Both the position numbers and the translations under genes were made by a program. DNA of 64,000 bases. Source: Leptodactylus fallax. Taxonomy: Eukaryota; Chordata; Amphibia; Anura; Leptodactylidae. The notes beneath the pieces were generated by a model, which searched no databases, was not told where the DNA came from, and saw only the letters and a program-made list of their open reading frames with translations. The stretch is taken from positions 62,001 through 126,000 of the forward strand of contig CAMRHE010000068.1 of NCBI GenBank assembly GCA_947044405.1, written 5' to 3'. Below, piece by piece: positions 1 through 13,262 of the stretch (the first letter of the stretch is position 1; every line of letters begins with the position of its first letter).

Positions 1-1535
1 TATGGGGCAATTGGTAGGACATCATGGTTTTTTTGTCTTCCTGTAGATCAAATTGGTAGGTTTATTGGTTGGACGTGATGGACTTATCTTATCGACTGTT
101 ACTATTGTATTATATCTGGGTATAAGAAGTATATAGTGGAGAATGGAGACCTAGTGTTGTACCTTAACCAAGACAATGGACAAGTCAGTGGTGGAGAACA
201 CCTTGAAGACACTCTAATGCCCTCAAGCAAGATATAAAATACTGAATCCTGTCTTGGACCTTTGACCCAAATCAACCTTTGCTCAAGGCGACTACCTCTT
301 ATGCTCTTCCACTGCTTTTTTTGAGAAGAGTTTTCACTCTGATCACCCACGTAATATCAGGCTGTTAGTTGAGGTTTACGATGGCTGGATAGTATCACAG
401 TAGGACATTTATCCAACTTTTTGGAATGTCTACACTTTCCTCGACAATTGAGACATGGTCAGTCCACATAAGATTAGACTCTATTCCATCCACTTAAAGA
501 TCCTAATATAAAGAAGTCAAAAATTGTGTGAAATTGTGATTTTGATGGGACAGGCCTATCTTTGTATAATTGTGGTGTTTTGACTCTCAAAGGATTGGGC
601 ATCATGGTACATTTCATTTCTCTCATCTTGGCCAAACCAAGTGTATATGTTAATGGTGGAGTCAAGTTTTATTGCAGTCTCAGCTGGTAGCTGTTGAAGG
701 CGTACGGACGCCATTTTTGAATGGAGACCATCAGTGGAGGCTTCACCTTGGGTGACGATCTCTAAGGCTTCTTCTATGGATTGCTCTTCTTAAAAGGGCT
801 ACTGGCAAAATGGTGGTATGGTTAGGACAGTTCTGCAAGATTTGACATAGAAACGGTTAATTCCACAAATGCATAATCTCTCCCTCTAATAGACGTTGCC
901 AATTTACTACCAAGTGAGCTTCACGGGCTTTCAGATGTGAGATATATATCTCAATTAGGTTGCACGCGGCACCATAAACCACATGGGCTTCCTTAAATAG
1001 CAGCCATGATAAATGTCTCCTTATTTGTGCTGATATCTGGATCTCTCCCTGCGCAGAGTGTAGGCCGATCATTCAAGATAAATGGTTTATCTCTTTACGA
1101 AAAAATAACCAAAGTCGCAGAAACGCCCAGAAATAAAAAGAACTGACAGCCAGAAAGGCATCGGGGAGAACATAACAAGATGTCAGTGCTGCCCTCCATG
1201 GACAGCGCGGGGAGTGTTTTGCTCACTCAGCAGATTTCAGCAGAATATCCCGTCTTGTTAATAAAGAGGAGACATCTTGAGAGCTGACGTTTGCTCCGTT
1301 AACTATCTCATGGCCCTTTATCTGCTCTTAGCGGTGGAGGCCGTTGCCAGGGAAAATTATATGGTCCAAAATTCACGTGTTTTTCATTATCAGAAAACCA
1401 GTGGGCTGGAGATGGACTGGCCTGCGCTGGAGTTCAAAGGAAGTCGTAAAACCATGGAATGTGAAGGTGTTGTCAGCATTTTACAAATTTTTTTGCAGAA
1501 ATGGTCCCTCAAAAATAGATCATAAATCGTGTTCA
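1..1535. other. Unique-looking intronic DNA, one possible conserved block
   Basis: No gene, tandem repeat or transposon end recognised. Positions 1085-1370 are more balanced in composition than their surroundings, with no simple repeats, and have the look of a conserved non-coding element. This is only an impression. Confidence 0.3.
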
Positions 1536-1625
1536 GTTTTCCTGCAGCGCCATCACAGGAGAAACAAAGCATTACATAGTGGCCATAGAACAGTGGGTTG
1601 GCCATGCCAGGTCCTTCAGAGGGAT
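1530..1625 (+). repeat. Dispersed family A copy (GCAGCGCCAYCACAGG core)
   Basis: Contains cctgcagcgccatcacagg followed by a gaaacaaagcattac tail. The same core recurs at 46710 and 48770 on this strand and reversed at 3100, 11525, 19555, 28655 and 35930. It is not a known coding sequence; it is probably a short non-autonomous element. Confidence 0.6.
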
Positions 1626-1660
1626 AGACGCTCTTTGCAGGTCTTTGATGGAGGTTTCAG

Positions 1661-2849
1661 ATGGGACTTATGTCTACTGTAGCTCAGAATGTCCCACGCA
1701 GCCCTATTTATAACCTGTGTGGAGGGCAGCTGGGGAGGCCGGGACTCTCATCCCTCTGCCTCCATTGCTGACGCTCCGACCTTTGGTCACTTGATCGATT
1801 CCACTTGGCCTACGGCCAAGTTGAGGGGTGTCGGTGACATCTATGGGGATTCAGGGGACCAGGGTGTACTAGTAAGATGTATTATTCCCCGGATAAACCC
1901 TTTAAGGCAGCGTTTCCCAACCTTTTCAGACTCAGGGCATCCTTGGAAAAAAAAAATTTCCTTGGGACACCCCTACCAAATAATTTTTAGAAAATGACAA
2001 AACAAATCCTAAGAATGCAGAACACGTTGCATGAAGTTATGGGGGACATCTTTCCAACCATTGTTGTGGCCCTGGTGGCTTTCCAAGACACCCCTAGTAC
2101 CTTTAAGGTATATTTTAAGGCCTCATGCAGATTGTGCAGATTTTCAGGTTCTGATTTTACGGACCTGAACTTACCGTACCAGAGATTCCTATGGTAAGGA
2201 TTTACAACCATAGTATAGACTACAGCAGCATTCCGTTTTTCCACTAGATAACATAAGATATTCAGTAAGTGACATGCATGATAGCATGATGGTGCCCCCC
2301 ACTGGCCATAGACATACCAGAATGCCGCAATAACTGTGCATCTATAATGTTTAAGAGGCTCCAAAACTGATTTACTTCTTAAAGGGACATGGCATGTGTT
2401 GTGATATATATGGGGACCAGTTGTCAGTTATAACATATGTGGTCAGAGGGGTAATTGCTGCAAACTGCCTGTCGATTTGTTTAACCTCTCGACCTCTGGA
2501 ATGCTCGGGGCTAATAATAAATCGAGCTGCGGCCATAACTGAGAGGATATTGGTTGAAGTGTGATCTCTGTAGACCAGGCACAAGAGGATTTCATGACAG
2601 ATCAATACTGATGAGTGGTCTGTGGTCAAATTGACTCCATCCTGTGACAGCTGATGCTCTGGATATGTGTAAATGGACAGTTCTTAATGGCAGGCCAAGG
2701 ACAGGATTTGGCCTCCTCAGAAGATAATAAGGACACTTCTCTGGCAACTCAGTCAGAGGTCAATGATGGTCAAGTCAGGGACAATGATGGGTGTCTAATT
2801 CTGACAACAATAGAGAAGAGGCTGCTCCGTTGGGCACAAAGCCGAGATT
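1661..2849. other. Intronic DNA with one degraded dispersed repeat
   Basis: Positions 1905-2100 start with gcgtttcccaaccttttcag and read as a decayed copy of a repeat type common in vertebrates (interspersed, class uncertain). Nothing else is recognised. Short ORFs here have no family features. Confidence 0.35.
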
Positions 2850-3001
2850 TAGGCTAGGGCTACATGGCGACTTTGCTCCAAAGATGGCAGTGTCGCCCCA
2901 CGACTCCTTCTCCAATGTAAGTGAATGGAGTCACTTCAACCACGACTGACACTTCTACTACATAGTAGTCAGGGCCAAAGTTGTCATGTAGCCCTAGCCT
3001 T
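2850..3001. mobile_element. MITE with about 24-bp terminal inverted repeats
   Basis: The left end taggctagggctacatgg and the right end ccatgtagccctagcc-type (actual tcatgtagccctagcctta) are inverted copies matching over about 24 bases with two differences. Total length is about 152 bp with no coding capacity, so it is a non-autonomous DNA transposon. No clear target duplication was identified. Confidence 0.75.
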
Positions 3002-3099
3002 AAATAGCAAAAAGGCAATCATTGTCCATGCGGCAGGTCTCCAGGGCCTACCCTAACACAGATACTGTAGGGTATTCTTTTCTGTAAGCGCTGTGTAAT

Positions 3100-3178
3100 G
3101 TTTCATTTCACCTGCGGGGGCACTGTGGGGAAATTAAACATTTACTGCCAGGTTCCTCCTACCCATTGCAGATGTTTT
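3100..3178 (-). repeat. Dispersed family A copy
   Basis: Reverse orientation: tcacctgcgggggcactgtg, then gaaattaaacatttactgcc and aggttcctcctaccc. The aggttcctcc flank is shared with the copy at 11525. Confidence 0.55.
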
Positions 3179-3475
3179 CTGGAAATCCCATTAGATTTGC
3201 AGGACTACCTATGATCTTAAGGGGGGTCAATACCTAAAGAAGGGTTCAAACAAGTATAGTGTGGCCATATTTTGGCATCCATATTATTGCCACGATCCTA
3301 CTAAGCCAAAACCATAGAACATTACAGAGAACCTCTAAAGAGAAGGCCCTTCTTGTGGCTGGTTGCATATTTAATTTTTTGGGATGTTTTTGCTGCTTTT
3401 TAGTGGTGTTTTTGAAGCCATTTTTGAAGGAAAATTCAGGTTTTTCATTAGGAAATTAAACAGCCCTACATACAT

Positions 3476-3858
3476 TGGAGGAATTTATTAAAATTGGTGT
3501 TCTGTACGCCAGTCTTAATTAGGTTCTCCAATGGTTTAAGATGTGCCTGAATTATTAGAAGCTCCAGCCTCTTAATAATTCAGGCGTACCCCAGGAGGTC
3601 CCGGGCACTAGAAGTGAAATCTGCACCAGTCATGAACTCCAGAGTTATAGTCAATTTATTGGGATAAGGTGTCCCACCCCCGGCCCACTTTGGTCTCCAC
3701 GACACTGTACCCGCTTTCATACAAAGTGGCACTGGGGTGCAGAAGGAACAATGTGGCGCCTTTTTAGTGCAAGAAAGGGCTGTGCGCCAAAGTTGTGCCA
3801 AATTTACACCCCTTGATGCCAGAAAACAGGCATAAGTGGGTTAGTAAAATCCCCCTAC
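3476..3858. mobile_element. Candidate MITE with internal hairpin
   Basis: The left end ggaggaatttattaaaa resembles the inverse of the right end (rc: gggggattttactaacc). Inside is a perfect 13-bp inverted repeat, gcctgaattatta / taataattcaggc, near 3546-3586. The class is unknown. Confidence 0.45.
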
Positions 3859-6048
3859 GTTGTCTTTCCTGTTTTTTTTAACATTTCCTGGCATTTTGGG
3901 CTGCTTTTGTGCTTATTTCCTCGTACATTTCATTCTTAAAAACTGAAAAAAATCTGAAAAAACCCAGAAACAACAAAAAAAAATGTCAGAAATAATGACA
4001 TTTTTAAATTTTTTTTGCAAAATTTTTAAAAATTTTTACAATTTTGTTTTTTGCAGAAAAACAATTGGATCTCTGTACAGCAATACCTTAGGCCTATGTT
4101 GTATTGTAGGTGTGTATTATGGGCCTCTCTACGGTCCTATTATCTTGCACAGTGGTATTATTTAGATACACTGGAGAATTTATCATTGTTTTATGCCACA
4201 AATTGGAGTTTAAAAAATTACAATTTTGGCCAATTTTACAGCAAAAATTGCGACTTTTGCACACCAAGAAATGGATGGGTTTTTGCGGGAGGGGGCAGGG
4301 GTAATTTTAATTGACACGAGAATTTGGCATAAGTTATAGCTCCTAGCTGGGGTAGATTTTAGTTTCTGGTACTCGGACGATACGCCCAATTCATTAAGAC
4401 GCCTGTGTTTTTTTCTGGAGACTTCTATATACCTTGACCCTCCCCTGCACCGGTAGACAGGTCGGACTTATCTATTGTCTGTGTTGTACGGTAACCCTCA
4501 CCCCCTCCTCCCTCTCACCCATCATTCTCACCTCAGTAATATATTACATTCATGCTCTGATAGACTTCAGTCCTTTACTCTGAATGGGAATCTCCATGGC
4601 AACCGTACGCTGCAAATACCACATCGATTACTGGGAGATTAAAATAATGGCCTCAACCCTATATATTGGCCTGTGGCGGAGTCATAACCATTAATAAGTC
4701 ATTTCTAGGCACATTGCAGGGCGCTTACCAGAGATTCGACGTCCTCCATAAAATGGGATTTAATACAAGCCGTAAATGCGTATTCTGTGGTCATTGCGGC
4801 CTCTTTATATAGGCTGACAGGTTGTCTATAGGTTATATGAGCTGTAACAGCCGTACATATAGATGTGCACATGTCTGCTTGTAAATATCATCCGAAATGG
4901 ATCATCTGAATTATCTGATAATCTGGCACAGGAAAACTATGTGCAATATGTCGTTTCTGAAGGTTTTCACATTTTTTTTTGCGGTTTTATATGCTGGATT
5001 ATACTGTACTATAATCTATAGCTGTTTAGCTTACTTTTTGGGGCCTATATATATATTTATCAGTATAAAACCCTGTACAGTCCGAAGGTATTATTCACAC
5101 AACCGCTTTTCACACACCGAACGTCTCGTTTTTAATGATCATCCAAATGGATTGTCATCCAAGGGACGTCATTGAAAAACGGATCCATTGGGGGATATTT
5201 ATTATGCCTTGTATGGCGATTTTCTGGTATACAAGGCATAAAAAAAGTCACGGGTTTTTGCACAAATTGGGTTTTTGTGCCAAAATTTGCATCTTCCATA
5301 TTTGCCCTACTGTCCTGAAAGGGGGTAAGGCGAGGTAAGTGGCATGGGGAGGGCTCTGGCCCCTTCAGATTTACGAACATTTCGCCAGTTTACAGTACAG
5401 GGTCTGAGCCAAGGGTGCTCATGATTTATGAGGCGGTGTGTTCTTAGTCATACATGAGGCGCATGCTTCACGGCGCAGTGGATATAAAGACTGGTTTTGA
5501 ATATGCCAGTCTTCAGAAATGACTTATCTTGTGTCTCTGTGTTCGTAAAAACAGACAACTATAGGATATGTCAGGGATTTTTTTGGCGGAACAGTCCATT
5601 AAAAAAGCAGACATGGGAATATACCGTTAGACTTTCATGGTTTTAGAGAGGCTGTTGATTATGTCATACGAGCATTTTTCACTGTTAAGGCTTCTCACAC
5701 TGTAACAAACCTTCAGCTATAACACATATTAGGTCCGTACAGGGTTTCCGCTTTTGACTGTGCTTCATCTGTCCATGTCTATGGCCAACCAATCCCCTCC
5801 TGTCCTTTGTATTGTGATATAGTTACGTAGTCTGAATGGCGACTCTGCGCAGAGAGGGTGCAGAGGTGGCAATTTCGCCCGGCCCTTGTGCCTAAGGGGG
5901 GCCCCTAGCTGATCAGTCTGTAATATAAGAGTACACTATCTATGGACCCTATGAAATTTTGAAATGGGACCCAGGAACTTCAAGTTACACCCTCCCGGAG
6001 CAATACTGGGCCTCATGGATGAAAGCTAGTGCTGACAATAACTAGAAG
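3859..6048. other. Intronic DNA; hairpin at 5202-5241
   Basis: Mostly AT-rich low-complexity DNA (3870-4060). A perfect 13-bp inverted repeat, ttatgccttgtat / atacaaggcataa, lies at 5202-5214 and 5229-5241 with a 14-nt spacer, inside a stretch resembling the 3476-3858 element. 4540-4830 looks unique. No gene seen. Confidence 0.4.
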
Positions 6049-6143
6049 TGTTGCCCATAGCAACTAATCAGGTCGCTACTTTTATTCTCATATCTGCATT
6101 GAAAAACTAAAAGCGAATTCTCATTGGTTGCTATGGGCAACAC
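6049..6143. mobile_element. Palindromic MITE (GTTGCCCATAGCAAC ends)
   Basis: Ends tgttgcccatagcaac and gttgctatgggcaaca are perfect inverted repeats 95 bp apart. A second copy of the same family, split by an insertion, is at 54224-54806. Confidence 0.75.
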
Positions 6144-6394
6144 AGCCATCTCGTTTTATACCTGAGGCCTATTCTGCTCCATTCACACTAGTAGTGAAGT
6201 GACTGGCCATGCCGTCCTCTTTACTCCTGGTCTATACAACAGACAATGTCATGTCATCAGGGTCAGCATCAGGACCTTAAGTCATCAATTGAAGATTAGG
6301 GAAGTCTGGCACCCCGGACACCTGCGGATCACTTCACTCACTCACTTCAGCACTGCTTCTTATTCACAGGCCATGTGACGTCATGTCATTGGTC

Positions 6395-6485
6395 ACATGG
6401 CCTGTTTGCAGCTCAGTCCCATTCAAGTGAACAGGCTGAGCTGCAATACCAAGAACGGCCACTATGCAATGTACGGCACTGTACT
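6395..6485 (+). repeat. Dispersed family B palindrome
   Basis: Contains gcagctcagtcccattcaag followed by the inverted gctgagctgcaatacc. It is preceded by another palindrome, ggccatgtgac / gtcacatggcc, at about 6370-6403. Relatives are at 9605, 14165, 39300 (partial), 55765 and the 58175 array. Confidence 0.6.
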
Positions 6486-6788
6486 TCCAAAGATAGGTCA
6501 TCGATTAATAAGTTCGGAAAATCCCTTTAAGCAGCCTGGTCTGAGGTTTCTATTCAGGAGGTTTGGTTATGGTCTTTTATTTAGAGGGTCTGGGCCTGCA
6601 TCTGTTTAGTGGTCTTGTTGGCTGTATTAATTTTGGAGTATAACGAAGAGGATCATATGCCCCTGGTTGGGGGCAAGCCCTATAGAAATTAGATGGGCTT
6701 ATGTGAAAGTATTTTTCATGCCATGCTTCACTTCTCAAAATCTCCATGGTATGACCTCTTAAACATAGGCGGGCACCTGTTTACCGGC

Positions 6789-6905
6789 CAAACGCTAGGT
6801 TCACACCTGCGTTCGGGTTTCTGTTCTTCAGGGACCCGAAAAATGGAAACCCAATCTGCTTAAAAAGTGGTTACCCCCGGGAAACCCACAGACCCATATA
6901 AAACA
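6789..6905 (+). mobile_element. Candidate MITE fragment (CTAGGTTCACACCTGCG end)
   Basis: Starts gctaggttcacacctgcg then ttcgggtttc. The same end occurs at 18812 (with both termini) and 61315. No matching right terminus is seen here, so this copy is probably truncated. Confidence 0.4.
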
Positions 6906-6934
6906 CCACCAGAAGTGCCTGACAGCAACCTATT

Positions 6935-7035
6935 CCCTTGTCCCCATTGAAAACACATGCACACTCGGCTGAGCTGACGGTGTCGGTGTAGGGAGAAGTC
7001 AGGAGTAAGAGCTGTCGGGTGTACGAGCGGATTAC
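6935..7035 (+). repeat. Dispersed family C copy
   Basis: Core acacatgcacactcggctga. Similar cores are at 13985, 29310, 32390 and 37690. Each copy shows the cacatgc core, most followed by ggctgag-like sequence and a gggag / aataagctg-like tail. Confidence 0.45.
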
Positions 7036-7919
7036 TGACAGATATACAATAACAACGTCGATTCTCTGCACCATAATATTAGTATCAGCACAAGTTGTTG
7101 ACACACGGCCATCCGCCTCATCCTCCATATTTATAGGCGCATCCATCCCCTGTACTGACAGGAATTATTACCCCATCATTCTTATCTGCAGTTAGTGCAG
7201 GAGATTCATCATAAGAGCAACCGACCAGCTACCATGACTATAAAGTAATAACAGGCGACTCATTAGCGCTCAGTCCATCCGCCATAGTGAATGATGACTG
7301 ACGCCACCGCCATGGAGGAGTAATAACGGAAGGCTTTACGTGCCTCCATATTTATGTCCCTCCATATTTATGTCCCACCATGCCTGAATTATGTTCCGCA
7401 TTAAAGGGATATTCTGATGAAAGAATAGGATTTGTCTGATGTCCCCTTTACATATGCTTATTCCGGGCTCCCCATTGTAAGTCCTGTATCATGCTCAGGC
7501 AGAACCACCCACTATTTGCGGTACTATATGTATTGCTATGTTTCCCCCGCAGCAGGAAATTGACATGTACAGCAGGACACAAGTTCCCCTGGCGATAAAG
7601 GGGGATCAGGGAGGGTTTGCAGAAGCCGGATGATCAGCTAATCACTAGGCCGACTTTCATGAGACAACCCCTTTAAACTGCAGATAATCCGATTTTTCTT
7701 ACATACCAGCGGACACATTGAAAGCTATATGTAGGACACATGACAGAGCGTGTTGGACTTTTTATGGTGATTGCAGGGTTTCTTCTTTTAAAGTGGAATT
7801 ATTCTCATATCAAAAGTCCTGACAGGTTGTGAATAGCTGCTATTAAGTTATTATAGCATAAAAATTTAATTTTTTGGGGAATTTTTTTTCTTAATACTGT
7901 CACCCCTTGTTGTAGCTGC
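7036..7919. other. Intronic DNA, nothing recognised
   Basis: No coding exon, inverted repeat or tandem array recognised. A short doublet, ctccatatttatgtcc, is repeated at about 7347-7380. Confidence 0.3.
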
Positions 7920-7924
7920 TAATC

Positions 7925-8300
7925 TGTCCTAAGGCAGGCTCTGCACAAAATCAGTCTCCTTCCCCACTGACAGCTGACAATATAGCCCTTTCATACTTCC
8001 CCTGTAGTAGGAGTCTTCTCAGCTATACTGTCATGTACTGCAGAGACTCTGCTCAGAATCAGTCTCCTTCCCCCTCTGACAATATAGTCCCTTCTTGGTA
8101 CCTCTCAGTAGGAGTCTTCTCAGCTGTACTGCAGAAACTCTGCACAGAATCAGTCTCCTTCCCCCTCTGACAATATAGTCCATTCAGTAGGAGTCTTCTC
8201 AGCTGTACTGCCATGTACTGCAGAGACTCTGAACAGAATCAGTCTCCTTCCCCCTCTTTCTTCCCTGCAGTAGGAGACTTCCCAGCTATACTGCATAAGA
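7925..8300. repeat. Degenerate tandem repeat, 80-110 bp unit, about 4 copies
   Basis: The motif gagtcttctcagct recurs at about 8011, 8111 and 8191, with a related gagacttcccagct near 8275. Each is followed by tactgcagagactctg and cagaatcagtctccttcccc. Unit length varies by internal deletions. Confidence 0.7.
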
Positions 8301-11300
8301 TATCAGGTGCCCTCCTATGCGGCAGGAGGTATGTCCCATCTTAAACTCCATCTGTGTTTTCTGGACGCTGATACAGTTGCTCACAATGGTGAAACAGGGA
8401 CCCGTCCATGTGACATCACCACATCGCGCCTGCTGTTCCCAAGATGCTGAGGAACAGGAGTGGACTATGGGGAAATGGGGGCGAAGTGGATATTACTTTT
8501 TTATTTTACATTTCACTATGTGGGGGCTACAAGGGGGACATTATATTGTTTGGGATATATGGGGGTCACAAGAGGAGATTAGAACTATGTAGGGCCATGG
8601 GGGGATTTAAATATTTGGGAGTCACAAAGAGGTAGCATTTGACTGTGTGGGGGCCACAAAGGGTACATTTATAATGTATGGTGGCCAAAAGGAATGGGCA
8701 TTATACTGTGTGGGACTGGGTGGGGTCAAAGGGGGTACAGTGGGTTTACAGGCATGTAAATTTGTGTAGATTTTGTATAAGTATAGGAGCTATACTGCCA
8801 TATACTGCACAGTCTCTGCTCCTCTCCTGACAAACAGGGCAAAAAGCTATTTCTATTGGCTGCCCGGCAGAGAACAGAGGATCACTATGCAGGGACCTGA
8901 CTGTGAACACCAGGTGGCGCCATACTATGTAATAAATGTCATTGTAAGTCATCACTGGAATTTTTTTTTTTTATCAGAGAGGGGTATTTTAGTAACAGTT
9001 GGGTGGTTTGGGAATCTCGGAGCAGCGCTCATCATGTCTGGGCGTCTGATCTGCAGATGTCACATATGGCCCATAAATCTGTTCTGAATTTCATAGACTA
9101 TAAGACCCGGCTCTGATTTTGCTTTTACATCCTGACATTTTGATCACAATTTAGACAAGTTGTCAGCCTCGGGCAGGGGAGAGTCCGGGGTATTCTCACA
9201 AGGGCTCTATTTTTGGGCATCACCCAGTGTGTTGCAGTGAATCACCCACAATCATCCATTGTTCTTTTGCTCGCCTGTTGCGCCACCGGAACGGCTTTTG
9301 TCACTGACTGGTGAGCTGCACTAAATCTGTGTGTAATGCCCTCCTGGCACTGTCCGGGCAAGAACTTTCCGCCATGAATGAGCGGTATCATTCATTCATG
9401 CGTTACTGTGTTTCCTAATGTTTTGGTGCATGACACTTCTTGTCTGCGTTCACATAGACTGTAGGAATCAGGGTGTGATGATACGGGGTCAGTGATATGT
9501 ACTGATGTAGCAGAGCCGAGTTTATCGAATGCTCTAAAGATCAGTGCATACATTGTATAACCACAGAAGGGCCCTGTTACATATATAATTTGGTTCCAAT
9601 GTTCACAGTGTAGTGGCGGGTTCCGGTACTGCAGCACTGCTCCGCTGAAGTCTATGGGGCCGCTCTGCAGTACCAGAACCTGCCACAACAAATCCTACGG
9701 CGAGTGAGCAGCGCAGCCCCTACAAAAAGCGGGAATAGTACGTCATGTCGCACTCTAGGCAGCGGGAAATGCTTGACATCAGCAGGTCGTGTCACGGGAG
9801 AGCAACAAACAACTTCTCCCATGGAGACTTAGCTCCGCCCCTGAGGAGTCACTGCAAGAAAGTACTAGAACGCTAACCACAATGACCTACAACATTTAAA
9901 GAGACATTAGCATGTAACACTCCATACAACATAGTGCAAGTACATCGTAACACAGCTTATAATGTAGCCAAAACCTTACTATGCCAACAGGCTAAGGTTC
10001 CATGCATAAGACCATAGTTTGGGATTTCCGATCTTACAGATCCACAGCAATGGCCCCATTCATGTCCATGGCCCCATATACACATCTTTTCTTTTTTTTT
10101 TTACGGAGTAGCATTCCTGTCCAATTGGTCCATCTATAGTCCATCCATTCTAATCATAGGGTCCTTGAAAAACATGGATGCCATCCGTTCCATTTTTCAG
10201 GGACCCCTATAGTAGTGTGCATGGAGACTGATGTTCAAGGTGTGCATCCATACCACCATACAAGTACTCATGTGCAACTGCCCAACGGGGGACATAGGAC
10301 CCCTGTTTTCGTGAGTGGTTGAACCCCTTGCCCAGTCCTCAGGTCCCATATAATCGGTAGAGTAGAGCAGGGGCTACACGTGTGCGCCCCCTGCTGCAAA
10401 ACTGAACAGCATATCCTGTGGCATCCCGTATACTGGTCATAGACTATCATTTCCTTGGCCAATTGATCAGTATAGATGACGTCACTAGGACACTAAGTCA
10501 GATGTTACACGTCGCATGGCCGAACCTAGAAAGAGGGATAAATCTCCTAAATTTTTGTAAATCGAAGTCTATTGCAGGCTGGTTCTTAGGATCGAAGGCA
10601 ACCAAAATTTTAAACAAGGAAATCTAAGTTGCACCAATTCCAGGACTTAGGCAGGAAGGTTCTTCCTGGATGAGAAATCAAGAACATCTTCTGATCCGGC
10701 CCACCTATTTTTGATCCCCTCCAAGCCCTCTTGGTCAAACTCTTGATATCAATGATTGGCCATAAACCTTGCTCTCCTTGGTTGGCCACAAGCAGATATG
10801 CCTAGTCCTCTTGTTCCTCTAGGTTCCATGGAAGCTCCTGGACCTCAGTTGGTGCAGTTGATGATCCTTGTGTGGTCCATCCATTTTGATACAAAGGTCT
10901 AGATCAAACCATCCTACCAACTTTTGCCTCGTGCCTCCATTTTTAGGGAATTCTCTTCAGTCTTGGTTCGGCCCACATAATAGCTGTCTATCTGCGTCAT
11001 CTGCTCTGTAACACCTTGTAAGCACACGATTTCCCGCAGGTGGTAATTAGCTCGGTAACGTAGCAGGTTGTCCCCAATGGTTGGAAATTATCCCATGGCG
11101 ACAGAAAAAAATAGACATCAGAAAACAAGTGCTAAGAGAGAAGCTGCGGTGCAGTCAGATGAAAGTGAGGAGGCGATAGGGTGGATAAGGGTACAGGACA
11201 GTCACCCATTATGGCGCCTTAACAACTGGCAGAATTCATGTTATATGGACCTAAAGGAGAAAAAACAAAAAATATCCTAATAGATCCATTGGAATAGTAG

Positions 11301-12190
11301 CCGGAAACATGAGGGAGATCCAGATCCGCCATTCAAGGTCAGTTACTAGATCCAGTGGTGAATCTCGTGAAGATTAAGAAATTATTTGGTTTAGAAAACC
11401 CATTTTAGGGGATTCTGAGTTAATAGAGGGGGCTCTTCCCTTCGGGACCCTCATCTTTTAACCAGAATAGAGAGAAGGAACAAAGATGATCTCTGGAGGA
11501 CCCAGCATGTCCTTCACGACATGGATTCCCATTAATTTGAATGGACACTGTGTAATCCATCACTTCTCCTGTGGGGGCGCTGCAGGAAAATTGAAAACTG
11601 GCTGCCAGGTTCCTCCACGGGTTATTTTTGAGGTCTCAGCTGCAGGACACCCTGTGAACCCTTCTAAGAAAAAAAGATCATGCAAAGTGGAGATCCCCTT
11701 TAATTTATTACTGGTATTCCACAATATGTGAGGCCTAACACAACAGTTGACATAACTATTGACTAAAGGGTTTGGCCAGTGCTTACCACTACCTATTACC
11801 TCTACCCACCCTTCATATTTGTATGAGGGGTACATAGTTAACAGATCCCTCTGCTGCCATCTAGGTGAAAAAAATAAGTGACAATCCCATAAAATGGCCT
11901 GTGTGGTTTGTATATGTACTGTTCAGAAATGTTGGGATGGTCAACCACAATCTATGAATATGGTCAACTTTAGTCAACTGATGACATCACATGTGGTAAT
12001 GGGAGAGACCAAATCTATAGATAGGAATGGAAGGTTTGTGGGACTACCGATGCCTGTTACCCCTAGTGATTTGGTGGATTTTATTGTTGGATGAAATTGT
12101 GGTATCCATTGGAATCATTTTAGCTAATGGAGGATGTGAAAGCTGGACAGTCGCCTGACTGAATTGGGATTGGGTTGCAACAGGGCCCAA
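8301..12190. other. Intronic DNA; palindrome and isolated repeats
   Basis: No gene seen. A family B-like hairpin at about 9613-9684 has arms gtggcgggttccggtactg and cagtaccagaacctgccac. A family A copy lies at 11525-11640. A caccaggtggcgcc motif at 8908-8921 resembles a CTCF core. The rest is unique-looking. Confidence 0.35.
11525..11640 (-). repeat. Dispersed family A copy (long)
   Basis: Reverse orientation: cacttctcctgtgggggcgc followed by tgcaggaaaattgaaaac, ctgccaggttcctcc. Preceded by aatggacactgtgtaatcc. It is among the most complete copies in the window. Confidence 0.65.
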
Positions 12191-12204
12191 ATTGTTTCAG
12201 TAGA

Positions 12205-13262
12205 GAGTATAGCCTGGAGTATAATACAGGATGTAACTCAGGATCAGTACAGGATAAGTAATGTAATGTATGTACACAGTGACTGCACCAGCAGAATAGT
12301 GAGTGCAGCTCTGGAGTATAATACAGGATGTAACTCAGGATCAGTACAGGATAAGTAATGTAATGTATGTACACAGTGACTGCACCAGCAGAATAGTGAG
12401 CGCAGCTCTGGAGTATAATACAGGATGTAACTCAGGATCAGTACAGGATAAGTAATGTAATGTATGTACACAGTGACTGCACCAGCAGAATAGTGAGTGC
12501 AGCTCTGGAGTATAATACAGGATGTAACTCAGGATCAGTACAGGATAAGTAATGTAATGTATGTACACAGTGACTGTACTAGCAGAATAGTGAGCGCAGC
12601 TCTGGAGTATAATACAGGATGTAACTCAGGATCAGTACAGGATAAGTAATGTAATGTATGTACACAGTGACTGTACCAGCAGAATAGTGAGCGCAGCTCT
12701 GGAGTATAATACAGGATGTAACTCAGGACCAGTACAGGATAAGTAATGTAATGTATGTACACAGTGACTGCACCAGCAGAATAGTGAGTACAGCTCTGGA
12801 GTATAATACAGGATGTAACTCAGGACCAGTACAGGATAAGTAATGTAATGTATGTACACAGTGACTGCACCAGCAGAATAGTGAGCGCAGCTCTGGAGTA
12901 TAATACAGGATGTAACTCAGGACCAGTACAGGATAAGTAATGTAATGTATGTACACAGTGACTGCACCAGCAGAATAGTGAGTACAGCTCTGGAGTATAA
13001 TACAGGATGTAACTCAGGATCAGTACAGGATAAGTAATGTAATGTATGTACACAGTGACCGCACCAGCAGAATAGTGAATGCAGCTCTGGAGTATAATAC
13101 AGGATGTAACTCAGGATCAGTACAGGATAAGTAGTGTAATGTATGTACACAGTGACTGCACCAGCAGAATAGTGAGCGCAGCTCTGGAGTATAATACAGG
13201 ATGTAACTCAGGATCAGTACAGGATAAGTAATGTAATGTATGTACACAGTGACTGCACCACT
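12205..13262. repeat. 97-bp satellite array, about 11 copies
   Basis: Tandem units of 97 bp with few mismatches; landmarks atgtatgtacacagtgactg, cagcagaatagtgag and ctctggagtataatacagg repeat at 97-bp spacing. It has no stop in long minus-strand stretches, giving overlapping 75-86 codon ORFs that are repeat artefacts. The array ends inside a unit at 13262, where unique sequence begins. The same satellite recurs at 49605-50293. Confidence 0.97.

Noticed and set aside
8908..8921. CTCF site
   Set aside because: The caccaggtggcgcc motif fits the core, but one short match in 64 kb is not enough to call.
12205..13262. CRISPR-like regular repeats
   Set aside because: Whole 97-bp units repeat with no unique spacers, and the genome is eukaryotic.
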